Shown in pieces: positions 54,013 through 62,318 of a DNA stretch of 64,000 bases. This DNA comes from an uncultured Bacteroidales bacterium. GTDB taxonomy: Bacteria; Bacteroidota; Bacteroidia; Bacteroidales; Muribaculaceae. Positions within the stretch are counted from its first letter, which is position 1; each line of letters begins with the position of its first letter. Location: NCBI GenBank assembly GCA_902793405.1, contig CADBDH010000010.1:108642-172641 (forward strand). Reading direction: 5' to 3'. The notes under the pieces are model-generated. The model worked only from the letters and a program-made list of their open reading frames with translations. It did no database searches and had not been told where the DNA came from. The position numbers and the translations under genes were made by a program.

Positions 54013-55362
54013 ATGTTTGAAAATTTATCTGATAAACTCGAACGGTCATTTAAGGTCCTGAAAGGACAAGGCCGCATCACCGAAATCAACGTAGCATCTA
54101 CCCTCAAGGAAGTGCGCCGCGCACTGGTTGACGCCGACGTCAGCTATCCCGTCGCCAAGAAGTTTGTCGATGACGTCAAGGCTAAAGCCATGGGCCAGAA
54201 CGTTATCAATGCCGTCAACCCCAGCCAGCTGATGGTCAAGATCGTCCACGACGAGCTGGCCGAGCTGATGGGTGGCGAAGAGTCGACCTTCAGCATCGAG
54301 GGCAACCCCGCCGTCATCCTGATGTCGGGTCTGCAGGGTTCCGGTAAGACCACTTTCACCGGCAAACTCGCCAACCGCCTCAAGAACGGCAAGGAAAAAC
54401 GCAAACCGCTGCTCGTGGCCTGCGACGTCTATCGTCCCGCCGCTATCGACCAGCTGAAGACCATTGCCGAGCAGATCGAGGTGCCCGTCTATAGCGAGCC
54501 CGAGAGCAAGGACCCCGTGGCCATCGCGCTGCACGCCATCGACCATGCTAAGCAGAATGGCTTTGACCTGGTGATTGTCGATACCGCCGGTCGTCTGGCC
54601 GTTGACGAGGCCATGATGGTCGAAATCAAGGCCATCAAGGATGCCATCCACCCCAACGAGACCCTCTTTGTTGTTGACTCAATGACCGGTCAGGATGCTG
54701 TCAACACGGCCAAGGCGTTCAACGAGCGCCTGGACTTTGACGGCGTCGTGCTCACCAAGCTCGACGGTGACACCCGTGGCGGTGCCGCCCTGTCGATTCG
54801 CGCCGTCGTTGACAAACCCATCAAGTTTGTCGGTATCGGCGAGAAGATGACCGACCTGGACCCCTTCCGTCCCAAAGGTATGGCCGACCGCATCCTGGGC
54901 ATGGGCGACATCGTGTCGTTTGTAGACCGCATGCAGCAGCAGTACGATGAGGAAGAGGCCGAAAAGCTGGAGAAGAAAATCAAGCAGAACAAGTTCGACT
55001 TCGAAGATTTCCTCAAGCAGATCAAGCAAATCAAGAAGATGGGTAACCTCAAGAGCCTGGCATCGATGATTCCTGGCGTGGGCAAGGCCATCAAGGATAT
55101 CGATATCCCCGACGACGCTTTCAAGGGCGTGGAAGCCATCATCGGCTCAATGACGCCGAAGGAGCGCTCCAACCCCGACATTATCGACGCCAGCCGACGC
55201 AAACGCATCGCTGCCGGTAGCGGCACCAGCGTCGAGGAAGTCAACCGCCTGTTGAAGCAATTCCTGTCGATGCGCAAAGTTATGCACCAGGTATCGACCA
55301 ACCCCATGCAGATGATGCGCAACGCCAAGGCTCAAGCCAAGGCCGCCAAACGAGGAAGATAA
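54013..55362 (+). CDS. ffh: Signal recognition particle protein Ffh
   Basis: 449 residues: N-domain helical bundle, then the GTPase G-domain with GLQGSGKTTFTGKLAN (P-loop, about 109-124), DVYRPAAIDQL, DTAGRLAVDEAM, TKLDGDTRGG and GEKMTDLDPF, and a C-terminal M-domain that binds signal sequences and 4.5S RNA. It brings ribosomes making membrane proteins to FtsY and SecYEG. Length is normal. The 4.5S RNA gene is not visible in the window. A perfect hairpin follows the stop. Confidence 0.97.
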   Translation: MFENLSDKLERSFKVLKGQGRITEINVASTLKEVRRALVDADVSYPVAKKFVDDVKAKAMGQNVINAVNPSQLMVKIVHDELAELMGGEESTFSIEGNPAVILMSGLQGSGKTTFTGKLANRLKNGKEKRKPLLVACDVYRPAAIDQLKTIAEQIEVPVYSEPESKDPVAIALHAIDHAKQNGFDLVIVDTAGRLAVDEAMMVEIKAIKDAIHPNETLFVVDSMTGQDAVNTAKAFNERLDFDGVVLTKLDGDTRGGAALSIRAVVDKPIKFVGIGEKMTDLDPFRPKGMADRILGMGDIVSFVDRMQQQYDEEEAEKLEKKIKQNKFDFEDFLKQIKQIKKMGNLKSLASMIPGVGKAIKDIDIPDDAFKGVEAIIGSMTPKERSNPDIIDASRRKRIAAGSGTSVEEVNRLLKQFLSMRKVMHQVSTNPMQMMRNAKAQAKAAKRGR

Positions 55363-55365
55363 TGA

Positions 55366-55397
55366 TTCAAGAGAGCAAGCCAACTTGCTCTCTTGAA
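55366..55397 (+). terminator. Perfect hairpin after ffh, before array 8
   Basis: TTCAAGAGAGCAAG (55366-55379) pairs perfectly with CTTGCTCTCTTGAA (55384-55397), loop CCAA. The U-run is only three bases. A 7-bp array starts 17 bases on. Confidence 0.75.
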
Positions 55398-55414
55398 GTT
55401 TAAAGCCCCCTTCA

Positions 55415-55449
55415 ACTAACAACTAAAAACTAACAACTAAGAACTAAAA
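55415..55449 (+). repeat. 7-bp tandem array (array 8)
   Basis: Five units ACTAACA, ACTAAAA, ACTAACA, ACTAAGA, ACTAAAA, then a shortened ACTTA, ending at the ATG of the CapA-like gene. Confidence 0.88.
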
Positions 55450-55454
55450 ACTTA

Positions 55455-56516
55455 ATGAAACTGCTCTCCATATTGATGCTGTCGCTCGTGTCGTTGTTGC
55501 AAAGCAACCACACGGTGAATCTGACGTTCGTGGGCGACGCGATGCAGCACGCACCGCAAATCACCGCCGCCCAGCAAGCCGATGGCACCTATGACTACAG
55601 CCCCTGCTTCCAATATCTCGAGGATGACATCCGTTGGGCTGATCTGGCAGTTGTCAATCTGGAATGCCCCTTGGGCGGCAGGCCCTACACGGGCTATCCC
55701 TGCTTCAGTGCGCCCGAAAGCTATGCACAACAGTTGCGGCAAGTGGGCTTCGACCTGTTTCTCACGGCCAACAACCACTGTCTGGACCGCCGTGACAAGG
55801 GACTGGTGCGCACATGCCATACACTCGATTCGTTGAACATTCCCCACATAGGCACCTACCACAACCAGCAGGAACGCGACCAGCGCATCCCTTATATCGT
55901 CAATGTCAAGGGTATGAAAATCGCCTTCCTTGACTATACCTACGGCACCAACGGCATTCCCATTCAGGGTAATGTCATCGTCGATTTCATTGACCAGCAG
56001 CTCATTGCCGATGATATCGCACTAGCCCGTGAACGCGGAGCACACGCCATCTGCGTGAATCTGCACTGGGGCATCGAGTACCAACTCAAACCCGTTGCCT
56101 CGCAGCGCACACTTGCCGATTGGCTGGTCTCCCAGGGCGTGGATCTCATCATCGGCGGACACCCCCATGTGGTCGAACCCATGGAGGTGCGCTACAGCAA
56201 GGAGTTTGACAAGAATGTGCTGCTCGTCTACAGCATGGGCAACTTCATCAGCAACCAGAGCGACATCGACACCCGTGGAGGCGCCATGGTCAAGGTATCG
56301 CTCAGGATGGAGAACGGCCGCGCTGTTATCGCCGACCCGCACTACAAACTCTTCTTCGTCCAGAAACCCGTTGCTCGCGGCCAGAACTACGTTCTCATCC
56401 CCGAGGCCCGTCCTGACCTGCTCCGCCCCGACAGCCGTGGCGAATTCACCCGTTTCATGCAACGCACCCACGACCTGGTCATGAGCAACAACAAGGACGT
56501 CCCTTGCGAGCAATGA
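55455..56516 (+). CDS. CapA-family (PgsA-like) metallophosphatase-fold protein
   Basis: 353 residues. A short signal-like N-terminus (MKLLSILMLSLVSLLQSN) is followed by the PGA_cap fold: TFVGDAMQHAPQ (about 24-35), DLAVVNLECPLGG, LTANNHCLDRRDKG, LHWGIEYQLKP and IIGGHPHVVEPMEV. These Asp, Asn and His residues form the calcineurin-like metal site. Family members take part in poly-gamma-glutamate capsule synthesis, but many bacteria that make no such capsule carry them. No pgsB/C genes are near, so the role here is unknown. It lies after ffh. Confidence 0.9.
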   Translation: MKLLSILMLSLVSLLQSNHTVNLTFVGDAMQHAPQITAAQQADGTYDYSPCFQYLEDDIRWADLAVVNLECPLGGRPYTGYPCFSAPESYAQQLRQVGFDLFLTANNHCLDRRDKGLVRTCHTLDSLNIPHIGTYHNQQERDQRIPYIVNVKGMKIAFLDYTYGTNGIPIQGNVIVDFIDQQLIADDIALARERGAHAICVNLHWGIEYQLKPVASQRTLADWLVSQGVDLIIGGHPHVVEPMEVRYSKEFDKNVLLVYSMGNFISNQSDIDTRGGAMVKVSLRMENGRAVIADPHYKLFFVQKPVARGQNYVLIPEARPDLLRPDSRGEFTRFMQRTHDLVMSNNKDVPCEQ

Positions 56517-56576
56517 TCTGAAACCATCAACTCAAATAATTGGATATACGATTTACTAGATGTTTTCGTGAATATA

Positions 56577-56608
56577 TTTGCACAATTTGTTGACTTTAGC
56601 TAATTTTG
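56577..56608 (+). promoter_or_regulatory. Bacteroides-type promoter of the 379-residue secreted protein
   Basis: TTTG (56577-56580), 20 bases, TAATTTTG (56601-56608). An overlapping upstream -7 box TATATTTG (56573-56580) could be a second start. The leader is about 80 bases and AT-rich. Confidence 0.75.
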
Positions 56609-56692
56609 CCGCCTGAAATTTAGGGCAATGACTTTGTATCTAAAAAACACTTTTAATTATTTGTTTTATTAACTTTAATACTTTTTACATCA

Positions 56693-57832
56693 ATGAAGAA
56701 GTTCTTTACTTTTATTGCTGTGGCCGCTATGGCATTTGCTGCTCAGGCCAACGAAATGACCATCGGTGAGGGTCTGTCTTACACCAGCACCACTCCTATC
56801 TGTGGCCTTATGGCTGACACCGAAGGTACCATGAGCCAGACCATTTATCCTGCCGAGATGCTCTCCGAGATGCAGGGTGGCAAAATCACCAGCGTGACTT
56901 TCTACACTCTCGCTGACTATTATGGTTACAGCTCTGACGAGACCGATTACATCAACTTTGAGGACGCTACCGTTCAGTTGTCATTCCTGGAGACCGACGA
57001 GCTGGGCTTCACCGAGAAGGTTGCCATGGTTGGTGCAACTCCCGTTGCCACTACCGTTCCCGAGTATGGTGAGACCACGATGACCTTCATTTTGGACGAG
57101 CCCTTCGAGTACACCGGCAAGAACCTGCTGGTTGAGTGCAAGGTGATCGAGGCCGGCGAGTGGGGCCAGACCTATTTCTATGGCGCATCGGTTGAGACCT
57201 ACAACTGCACTTATTACTGGTTTGACGACGAGGATTATGAGTACCACCACGGTATCAACTCCTTCCTGCCCAAGACCACCTTTACCTATGAGGAAGGCGA
57301 AGGTCCCGTTGAGCCCACCTACGAGGGCTACTGGATCGTGCTCATCGACAAGGACGGCAACGAGATTCCTTATCTGCTGAATCCTGGTGAGAACACCGAT
57401 TACGCTACCACCGTATCTCTCGACTACAACACCTTTGGCACCTTCGACTACTATGGTGGCGAGGAGCGTCCCGTTGTTGGCTTCTACTTCATCGTTGACG
57501 ACGTGAAGTATGGTGCTCCTGAGGACATGACCGCTACCGTTCTGGGTACCGCTCTTGACAATCCTCTGAGCGAGAACATGAACTACTACACCGTACCCGT
57601 AGGTTACAGCTATACCCTCGGTATCTTCGTAGATGACATGACTGGTGAATACTACGTATACGCCGCTCAGGGTGGTTACACCGGCGTTAACGAGCTCGCA
57701 AACGGCAAGACCGTTGCTGGCGTACGCTACTTCAACATGGCTGGCCAGGAGATGAAGGAGGCTAACGGCATGACCATCGTCGTTACCACCTACACCGACG
57801 GCACCAGCAGCGCTGTTAAGGTGATGAAGTAA
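56693..57832 (+). CDS. Secreted protein with shared sorting-like tail, probably highly expressed
   Basis: 379 residues. Signal peptide MKKFFTFIAVAAMAFAAQA, a beta-sandwich-like domain (about 25-205: STTPICGLMADTEGTMSQTI, PTTVPEYGETTM-like strands, KNLLVECKVIEAGEWGQTYF), an acidic linker (EEGEGPVEP) and an Ig-like middle region. The tail (ASVRYFNMAG-like: TVAGVRYFNMAGQEM, then TIVVTTYTDGT, KVMK) matches the other two tailed proteins. Codon choice leans to GCT, GTT and CGT more than in the neighbours, together with a good promoter and terminator, which suggests high expression. Function unknown; surface or secreted structural protein is my best guess. Confidence 0.82.
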   Translation: MKKFFTFIAVAAMAFAAQANEMTIGEGLSYTSTTPICGLMADTEGTMSQTIYPAEMLSEMQGGKITSVTFYTLADYYGYSSDETDYINFEDATVQLSFLETDELGFTEKVAMVGATPVATTVPEYGETTMTFILDEPFEYTGKNLLVECKVIEAGEWGQTYFYGASVETYNCTYYWFDDEDYEYHHGINSFLPKTTFTYEEGEGPVEPTYEGYWIVLIDKDGNEIPYLLNPGENTDYATTVSLDYNTFGTFDYYGGEERPVVGFYFIVDDVKYGAPEDMTATVLGTALDNPLSENMNYYTVPVGYSYTLGIFVDDMTGEYYVYAAQGGYTGVNELANGKTVAGVRYFNMAGQEMKEANGMTIVVTTYTDGTSSAVKVMK

Positions 57833-57855
57833 TTCATCTTTCCTTTAATTACCTA

Positions 57856-57892
57856 AAAAGGGCGGCCCTCATCTTGAGGGCTGCCCTTTCTT
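57856..57892. terminator. Intrinsic terminator between convergent genes
   Basis: AAAGGGCGGCCCTC (57857-57870) pairs with GAGGGCTGCCCTTT (57876-57889), followed by CTTG. It ends the 379-residue protein gene and may act for trxB too. Confidence 0.8.
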
Positions 57893-57954
57893 GTTGTCGT
57901 TATTAAAAATCTCTTGTTCGTTACGTCTAGCACCAGGGGGCGCCAGTCAAGACC

Positions 57955-58884
57955 TTAGCGGTTAAGGTATTCTTTCACGTCGATGGCGGCGCGGCAGCCT
58001 CCGGCAGCAGCCACGATGGCCTGACGGTAATGCGGGTCGGCAACGTCGCCGGCGGCAAACACACCCTCGACATTGGTCGCTGTGTTGTGGCCCGTCAGCT
58101 TGATGTAACCCTGCTCGTCCAGGTCAACCTGTCCGCCCAAGAAGTCGGTATTGGGACGGTGGCCTATGGCCAGGAAGAAGCCGTCGATAGCGATGTCGAA
58201 CAATTCCTCCTTGTCGGTACCCTTGAAGCGCACCAGATGGGCACCTTCCACGCCGTTGTCGCCAAACAGGCCCACAGTGTTGGTATTGAACAGGATTTCG
58301 ATTTTCTCGTTCTCCTTGACGCGTTGCTGCATCGCCTCACTGGCACGCAGATAATCTTTACGGACGATAAGATAGACCTTGTTGGCAAGGTGACTCAGGT
58401 AGTCGGCCTCCTCACAGGCGGTGTCTCCGCCGCCCACAACAGCCACAACCTTCTTTCTATAAAAGAAGCCGTCGCAGGTAGCGCAGGCCGAAACGCCCTG
58501 CCCCGCGTATTTCGTCTCGTCGGGCAGACCCAGATATTTAGCCGTAGCGCCCGTGGCGACAATCACGGTATCGGCCGTGAGCTGTTCACCTCCGTCAAGA
58601 GTGACGACAAAGGGACGCTGGCTCATGTCGACGCCAGCCACGAGGCCCGATTTCATCGTTGCACCCAGGTTCACTGCCTGCTGGCGCATGTTCTCCATCA
58701 ATTGGAAGCCGTCAACACCCTCGGGGAAGCCCGGGAAATTCTCGATAGTAGTCGTCTGGGTCAGTTGTCCGCCCACCTGCAAGCCCTCGACGAGCAAGCA
58801 GTCGATGGCCGAGCGCACCAGGTAAATCGCTGCGGTATATCCGGCAGGGCCCGAGCCTATAATCAAACATTGAGTGTGGTTCAT
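57955..58884 (-). CDS. trxB: Thioredoxin-disulfide reductase
   Basis: 309 residues. FAD-binding GSGPAGYTAAIYLVRS (about 11-26), the redox-active CATCDG (about 135-140), the NADPH-binding GGGDTACEEADYL (about 151-163) and the C-terminal FAD motif GVFAAGDVADPHYRQ. It uses NADPH to reduce thioredoxin in the cytoplasm. Two TlpA-type thioredoxin-fold proteins are encoded upstream on the same strand; they are exported, so the link is thematic, not direct. It starts 25 bases after the membrane protein gene. Confidence 0.96.
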   Translation of the reverse strand: MNHTQCLIIGSGPAGYTAAIYLVRSAIDCLLVEGLQVGGQLTQTTTIENFPGFPEGVDGFQLMENMRQQAVNLGATMKSGLVAGVDMSQRPFVVTLDGGEQLTADTVIVATGATAKYLGLPDETKYAGQGVSACATCDGFFYRKKVVAVVGGGDTACEEADYLSHLANKVYLIVRKDYLRASEAMQQRVKENEKIEILFNTNTVGLFGDNGVEGAHLVRFKGTDKEELFDIAIDGFFLAIGHRPNTDFLGGQVDLDEQGYIKLTGHNTATNVEGVFAAGDVADPHYRQAIVAAAGGCRAAIDVKEYLNR

Positions 58885-58909
58885 ATTGTTTTATTTTTAA
58901 AAAATTCTG

Positions 58910-59743
58910 TTACCTTTTATTCTGTTTACGTTTACTGTTTTTCTTCTTATTGGATTTCTTGGTGGCTTTTTTGCTATAGTATTTTTGCATTGCATCAGAT
59001 CTCTTGAATATACTCTGCATATACTCATCTTCTACAGCCTCGTACACGGAGTCAAGATCATCTTGATTTATACCAACCATTTTCTCGGTGAATTTATCAA
59101 GTTCACTGTCTGAAATCCCCATGATATGCTTATTCAGTTCATTGACAGCCTTAAGACGATGGATTATTTCGGTTGAATAAGCCACATAATAGTCGACGTC
59201 AATATGCAATAATTCATCCAGTGGCCGAAATTCAAGTTTATCTCCAGGATTAATCCTCCTGTGTAGAGGATCTATAACCTCCGTCTGGTACTCGTCACGA
59301 ATCAAGTAACAGCCGCTCACATTGTCGATGAAGTCCACCTTGCCAATCGTGCTCCATGTGTCCACATTGGAAGTGAAGATGCGCTTGGTCGTTTCAGTAA
59401 ATTTCACGTCATCAGGGTCGTTACCCGTCAGCTCAATCTCGGCCATATCCCTTGAACCGTCGTACTTGCCCTCCATTATTGTGATTTGCAGATCACTGAA
59501 AGCCCTAATGAGGCTATCGGCCTTCTCCATTTGATGGATGGTCTCATCGATGTCATGAACAACCATCATCGCCATCCGGTGCTGAGACTTCATCTTTTGA
59601 TGATGCTCTATCAGATGGGCTGTGCCAAACGTGAGCACAATCGAGATGCTGGTGGCGAGAATCGTCATCAACAACTCCTTTATCCAATACTTTTTGGTTC
59701 TCAGCTTCTTGCCGAGCTTGGGCATTCTGACCTTGACGTTCAT
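58910..59743 (-). CDS. Membrane-anchored protein of unknown function, AT-rich
   Basis: 277 residues. A basic N-terminus (MPKLGKKLRTKKYWIKELL) precedes one membrane helix (about 27-47, MTILATSISIVLTFGTAHLI), a long helical exported or cytoplasmic domain with many Asp/Glu, and a Lys-rich end (KKATKKSNKKKNSKRKQ). Base composition is visibly more AT-rich than the neighbours, so it may have been acquired. The family is not recognised. A 7-bp array stands directly before the ATG. It probably shares a transcript with trxB. Confidence 0.75.
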   Translation of the reverse strand: MNVKVRMPKLGKKLRTKKYWIKELLMTILATSISIVLTFGTAHLIEHHQKMKSQHRMAMMVVHDIDETIHQMEKADSLIRAFSDLQITIMEGKYDGSRDMAEIELTGNDPDDVKFTETTKRIFTSNVDTWSTIGKVDFIDNVSGCYLIRDEYQTEVIDPLHRRINPGDKLEFRPLDELLHIDVDYYVAYSTEIIHRLKAVNELNKHIMGISDSELDKFTEKMVGINQDDLDSVYEAVEDEYMQSIFKRSDAMQKYYSKKATKKSNKKKNSKRKQNKR

Positions 59744-59744
59744 T

Positions 59745-59786
59745 TTCAGTTATCAGTTTTCAGTTGGCCGTCTTCAGTTTTCAGTT
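59745..59786 (-). repeat. 7-bp tandem array (array 9, TGA type)
   Basis: Six units: TTCAGTT, ATCAGTT, TTCAGTT, GGCCGTC, TTCAGTT, TTCAGTT. In the gene direction this is ACTGAAA-like, differing from ACTAAAA by one base and carrying TGA in place of TAA. It ends one base before the gene's ATG. Confidence 0.82.
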
Positions 59787-59820
59787 AGCATCCGCATTCA
59801 TCCGAAAACTGACAATTTAA

Positions 59821-60951
59821 TCATTGCAAAACTTCGTCCAGGTAGTCATAGAAGGTGGGAGCTTCGCCCACGATGATCTTGGCTACCTTGCCCTGGGGGT
59901 CAACGACAACCTTGGTGGGGAAACCCTGAACACCATAGAGTTCAATCGGGTTGTCGCCTTTCTCCTTATCCCAGTACACATGCAACCAGGGTATCTCGTG
60001 CTTGGCAACGGCATTTTTCCATTTCTCGACGGTGTCGTTGCAGTCCACACCCAGGATTTCAAGTTTGTCCTGATACTTGGCGTAGTATTCTTTCATCTTG
60101 GGCATACCCTTGATGCACCAGCCGCACCACGAGCCCCAGAAGTCGATGATCACCCACTTGCCACGCAGCGAACTCAATGCCAGTGGCTTGCCGTTGATGT
60201 CCATCAGCGTGAAGTCGGGAGCCATTTGACCCTCAAGCCCATCCTGGAGTGACTGACTGGCTTCTTCCTTCTCGACAGCGGCAAGAATGCCCTTGTACAT
60301 ATTGGCGGCAAGGCTGCCACGGGCGCGCTCGGTCAGCAATGCTGCACCCTCCTTGATGTGCTTGGCGTCACTGCCCAAATCGGCGAGCAGCATAGCCGAT
60401 GCATCAGCATCGGGATGAGCCTTTACATAGCCCAGTACCGCATCGGCCAAGGCTTGTTCAAGGGCGGGATATTTCTCCTCATACTCCTTATTGATCTCCT
60501 CCTCGGGGACTCCTTGACTAAACTTGTTTTGGCATTCTTTAACGAAAGAACGAGCAGCCTCTTGAGGGGCATCGATCAGTTGAGATGCCTCGTGATAATC
60601 GCGATAGAACTGTGTGCCGCCCAGGGTATAATCATCGCCTTCACCCTCGATAACTGCATGTTCACCAGGCAAAGCAGGAATAGCAAACCCATTGTCAGGA
60701 CTCAACTGGCCATCTTTCAGGCCGAACACATAGAGCATCGCTGCATTATCCAGGTCAAACGTCATGTCAAGCTGGTCACCAGCGATGGCACGGTTCTCCT
60801 GAACCAGCATATCGCCGCTGGCCCCGACAAGAAAGACGCGCACCGAGTCACCCAGCCCCTTATAGGAGCCACTGACGGTCAATTTACCATCCTGGGCCAT
60901 TGCGCCCAGCATCATCATGCCCGCGAGCATGGAAAGCATCATTTTTTTCAT
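59821..60951 (-). CDS. Exported TlpA-type thioredoxin with DUF4369-like N-domain
   Basis: 376 residues. Signal peptide MKKMMLSMLAGMMMLGAMAQ, a beta-rich N-domain (about 21-110, VSGSYKGLGDSVRVFLVGA), a helical middle, and a thioredoxin fold from about 240 with DFWGSWCGWCIKGMPKMKEY (CGWC active site). It is a periplasmic or surface thiol-disulfide protein; the WCGWC site is unusual beside the more common WCGPC. Own promoter at 60984-61015. Related proteins often follow SusC/SusD pairs in Bacteroidales. The partner at 61121-62302 is a paralogue. Confidence 0.9.
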   Translation of the reverse strand: MKKMMLSMLAGMMMLGAMAQDGKLTVSGSYKGLGDSVRVFLVGASGDMLVQENRAIAGDQLDMTFDLDNAAMLYVFGLKDGQLSPDNGFAIPALPGEHAVIEGEGDDYTLGGTQFYRDYHEASQLIDAPQEAARSFVKECQNKFSQGVPEEEINKEYEEKYPALEQALADAVLGYVKAHPDADASAMLLADLGSDAKHIKEGAALLTERARGSLAANMYKGILAAVEKEEASQSLQDGLEGQMAPDFTLMDINGKPLALSSLRGKWVIIDFWGSWCGWCIKGMPKMKEYYAKYQDKLEILGVDCNDTVEKWKNAVAKHEIPWLHVYWDKEKGDNPIELYGVQGFPTKVVVDPQGKVAKIIVGEAPTFYDYLDEVLQ

Positions 60952-60983
60952 TACTTACTTCAATATGGTTAGATATCTGACGG

Positions 60984-61015
60984 CAAAGGTAATAAGAATA
61001 ACATCAAAATGCAAA
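60984..61015 (-). promoter_or_regulatory. Bacteroides-type promoter of the 376-residue TlpA-type gene
   Basis: On the minus strand TTTG (61012-61015), 20 bases, TACCTTTG (60984-60991), 33 bases from the start. Confidence 0.8.
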
Positions 61016-61051
61016 TCTTTCATGAAAACTCACATCAATCCATTTTCAAGA

Positions 61052-61080
61052 TTCGGGTGACTGTTGATCAGTCACCCGAA
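61052..61080 (-). terminator. Hairpin after the TlpA lipoprotein gene
   Basis: TTCGGGTGACTG (61052-61063) pairs perfectly with CAGTCACCCGAA (61069-61080). The U-run is weak. A looser second copy, TCGAATCTCAGGTGATT, lies nearby. Confidence 0.6.
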
Positions 61081-61120
61081 CCATATATAAATCACTCGAA
61101 TCTCAGGTGATTGTCATTCC

Positions 61121-62302
61121 CTATTTGCCGAGGAGTTCAGCGAGTTTTTGGGCGAGAGCCTCGCCACGGACGTTTTCGCCTGATTCAATCACTGTCAGGT
61201 TCTCGGCATCAAGCAAGAACATGGCGGGGATGGAACGCACCTTGTAGGTATCGGCGGCGCCCATGGTGTCCAAGAAGTTGGGCCATTGCAGTTGTTCCTG
61301 CTCCACGGCCTTGCGCCATGCGGCTTCATTCTTGTCGATACTTATGCTAACTACCTCAAAGCCCTTGTCCTTGTAAAGTTCATACTGTTTCTTGACATTG
61401 GGAATCTCCTTGCGGCACGGTCCGCACCATGATGCCCAAAAGTCGATGAGCAGCACCTTTTTGCCCTTGGCCAGGTCTTCAAGTGTCAGTTCCTTGCCGT
61501 CATCTCCTTTTACGGTCAATTGTTTGGCTTTTTGGCCGGTATCACCGGCTGGCATAATCTCGTCAATCATCTTCTTGCCATACCAGCTCTGCTGTGCCTC
61601 GGGCGATAAAGATTCATAGAGAGGCTTATCATTGGCTGAGAAATAGGTCCACAGATAGATGGCCATCATCGGGCCCCAATAGGTATCCCTGTTCTCGTCA
61701 ACGATGCCCTTGTAGGTTTCCTCTACCTTGGCAAAGAAATCTTTCTCGGCTTTATCGAAAGCCTTATATTCCTCAGTCTCCATAATCTGTTTCTCTCGGG
61801 CACTGTCCTTAGCCATTCGGGCTTCGTTAACCTGTTGGATGATCTGGGCATGCTGCTCGTGATAGTCATTGTAGAGTTTGTCGAGATCGGCGCGACGTTG
61901 CTTATAAACATTGAACTTGTCGGTCAGCGGTGAACCCTTGACAGTGACGTCCCAAGTGTAATTGATTACCCCGTTCTGGTCGGGTTCACCCTTGGTGGCC
62001 TTGCCCTCAATAGTGATATCACCCTTGTCGAGCATAAAGGTCTCAACGCCATACGAGTCTTTGACCATGAGGTTGACACAAATGGGCAGCGGCAGGCTGT
62101 CGCCCACTTCACCCTCAAAGCTGAATTTTCCGCCATTGACCACGGCCTCGGCAATAGGTTCTTCGTTATCGTGGCTCATGGGTACGAGTTGCACAATGGT
62201 GCCATCGTCCAGACCGGTCACGTTGCCCTCGACCTTATACTGGCGGGAGTTACAGCTGCATACTAGTATGCACAGTAGACATGCAAATAATACGTTCTTC
62301 AT
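61121..62302 (-). CDS. TlpA-type thioredoxin lipoprotein with DUF4369-like N-domain
   Basis: 393 residues from the ATG at 62302, chosen because it gives a lipoprotein signal (MKNVLFACLLCILVCSC, Cys 17); an ATG 10 codons upstream overlaps the SusD frame. The N-domain (YKVEGNVTGLDDGTIVQLVP) is DUF4369-like. A helical middle (about 120-220) and a thioredoxin fold follow, with FWASWCGPCRKEIPNVKK (CGPC active site). It reduces or exchanges disulfides at the envelope. It starts 16 bases after the SusD C-terminal frame, so SusC-SusD-TlpA form one operon. Confidence 0.9.
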   Translation of the reverse strand: MKNVLFACLLCILVCSCNSRQYKVEGNVTGLDDGTIVQLVPMSHDNEEPIAEAVVNGGKFSFEGEVGDSLPLPICVNLMVKDSYGVETFMLDKGDITIEGKATKGEPDQNGVINYTWDVTVKGSPLTDKFNVYKQRRADLDKLYNDYHEQHAQIIQQVNEARMAKDSAREKQIMETEEYKAFDKAEKDFFAKVEETYKGIVDENRDTYWGPMMAIYLWTYFSANDKPLYESLSPEAQQSWYGKKMIDEIMPAGDTGQKAKQLTVKGDDGKELTLEDLAKGKKVLLIDFWASWCGPCRKEIPNVKKQYELYKDKGFEVVSISIDKNEAAWRKAVEQEQLQWPNFLDTMGAADTYKVRSIPAMFLLDAENLTVIESGENVRGEALAQKLAELLGK

Positions 62303-62318
62303 TGCTTTATCATTGTAT

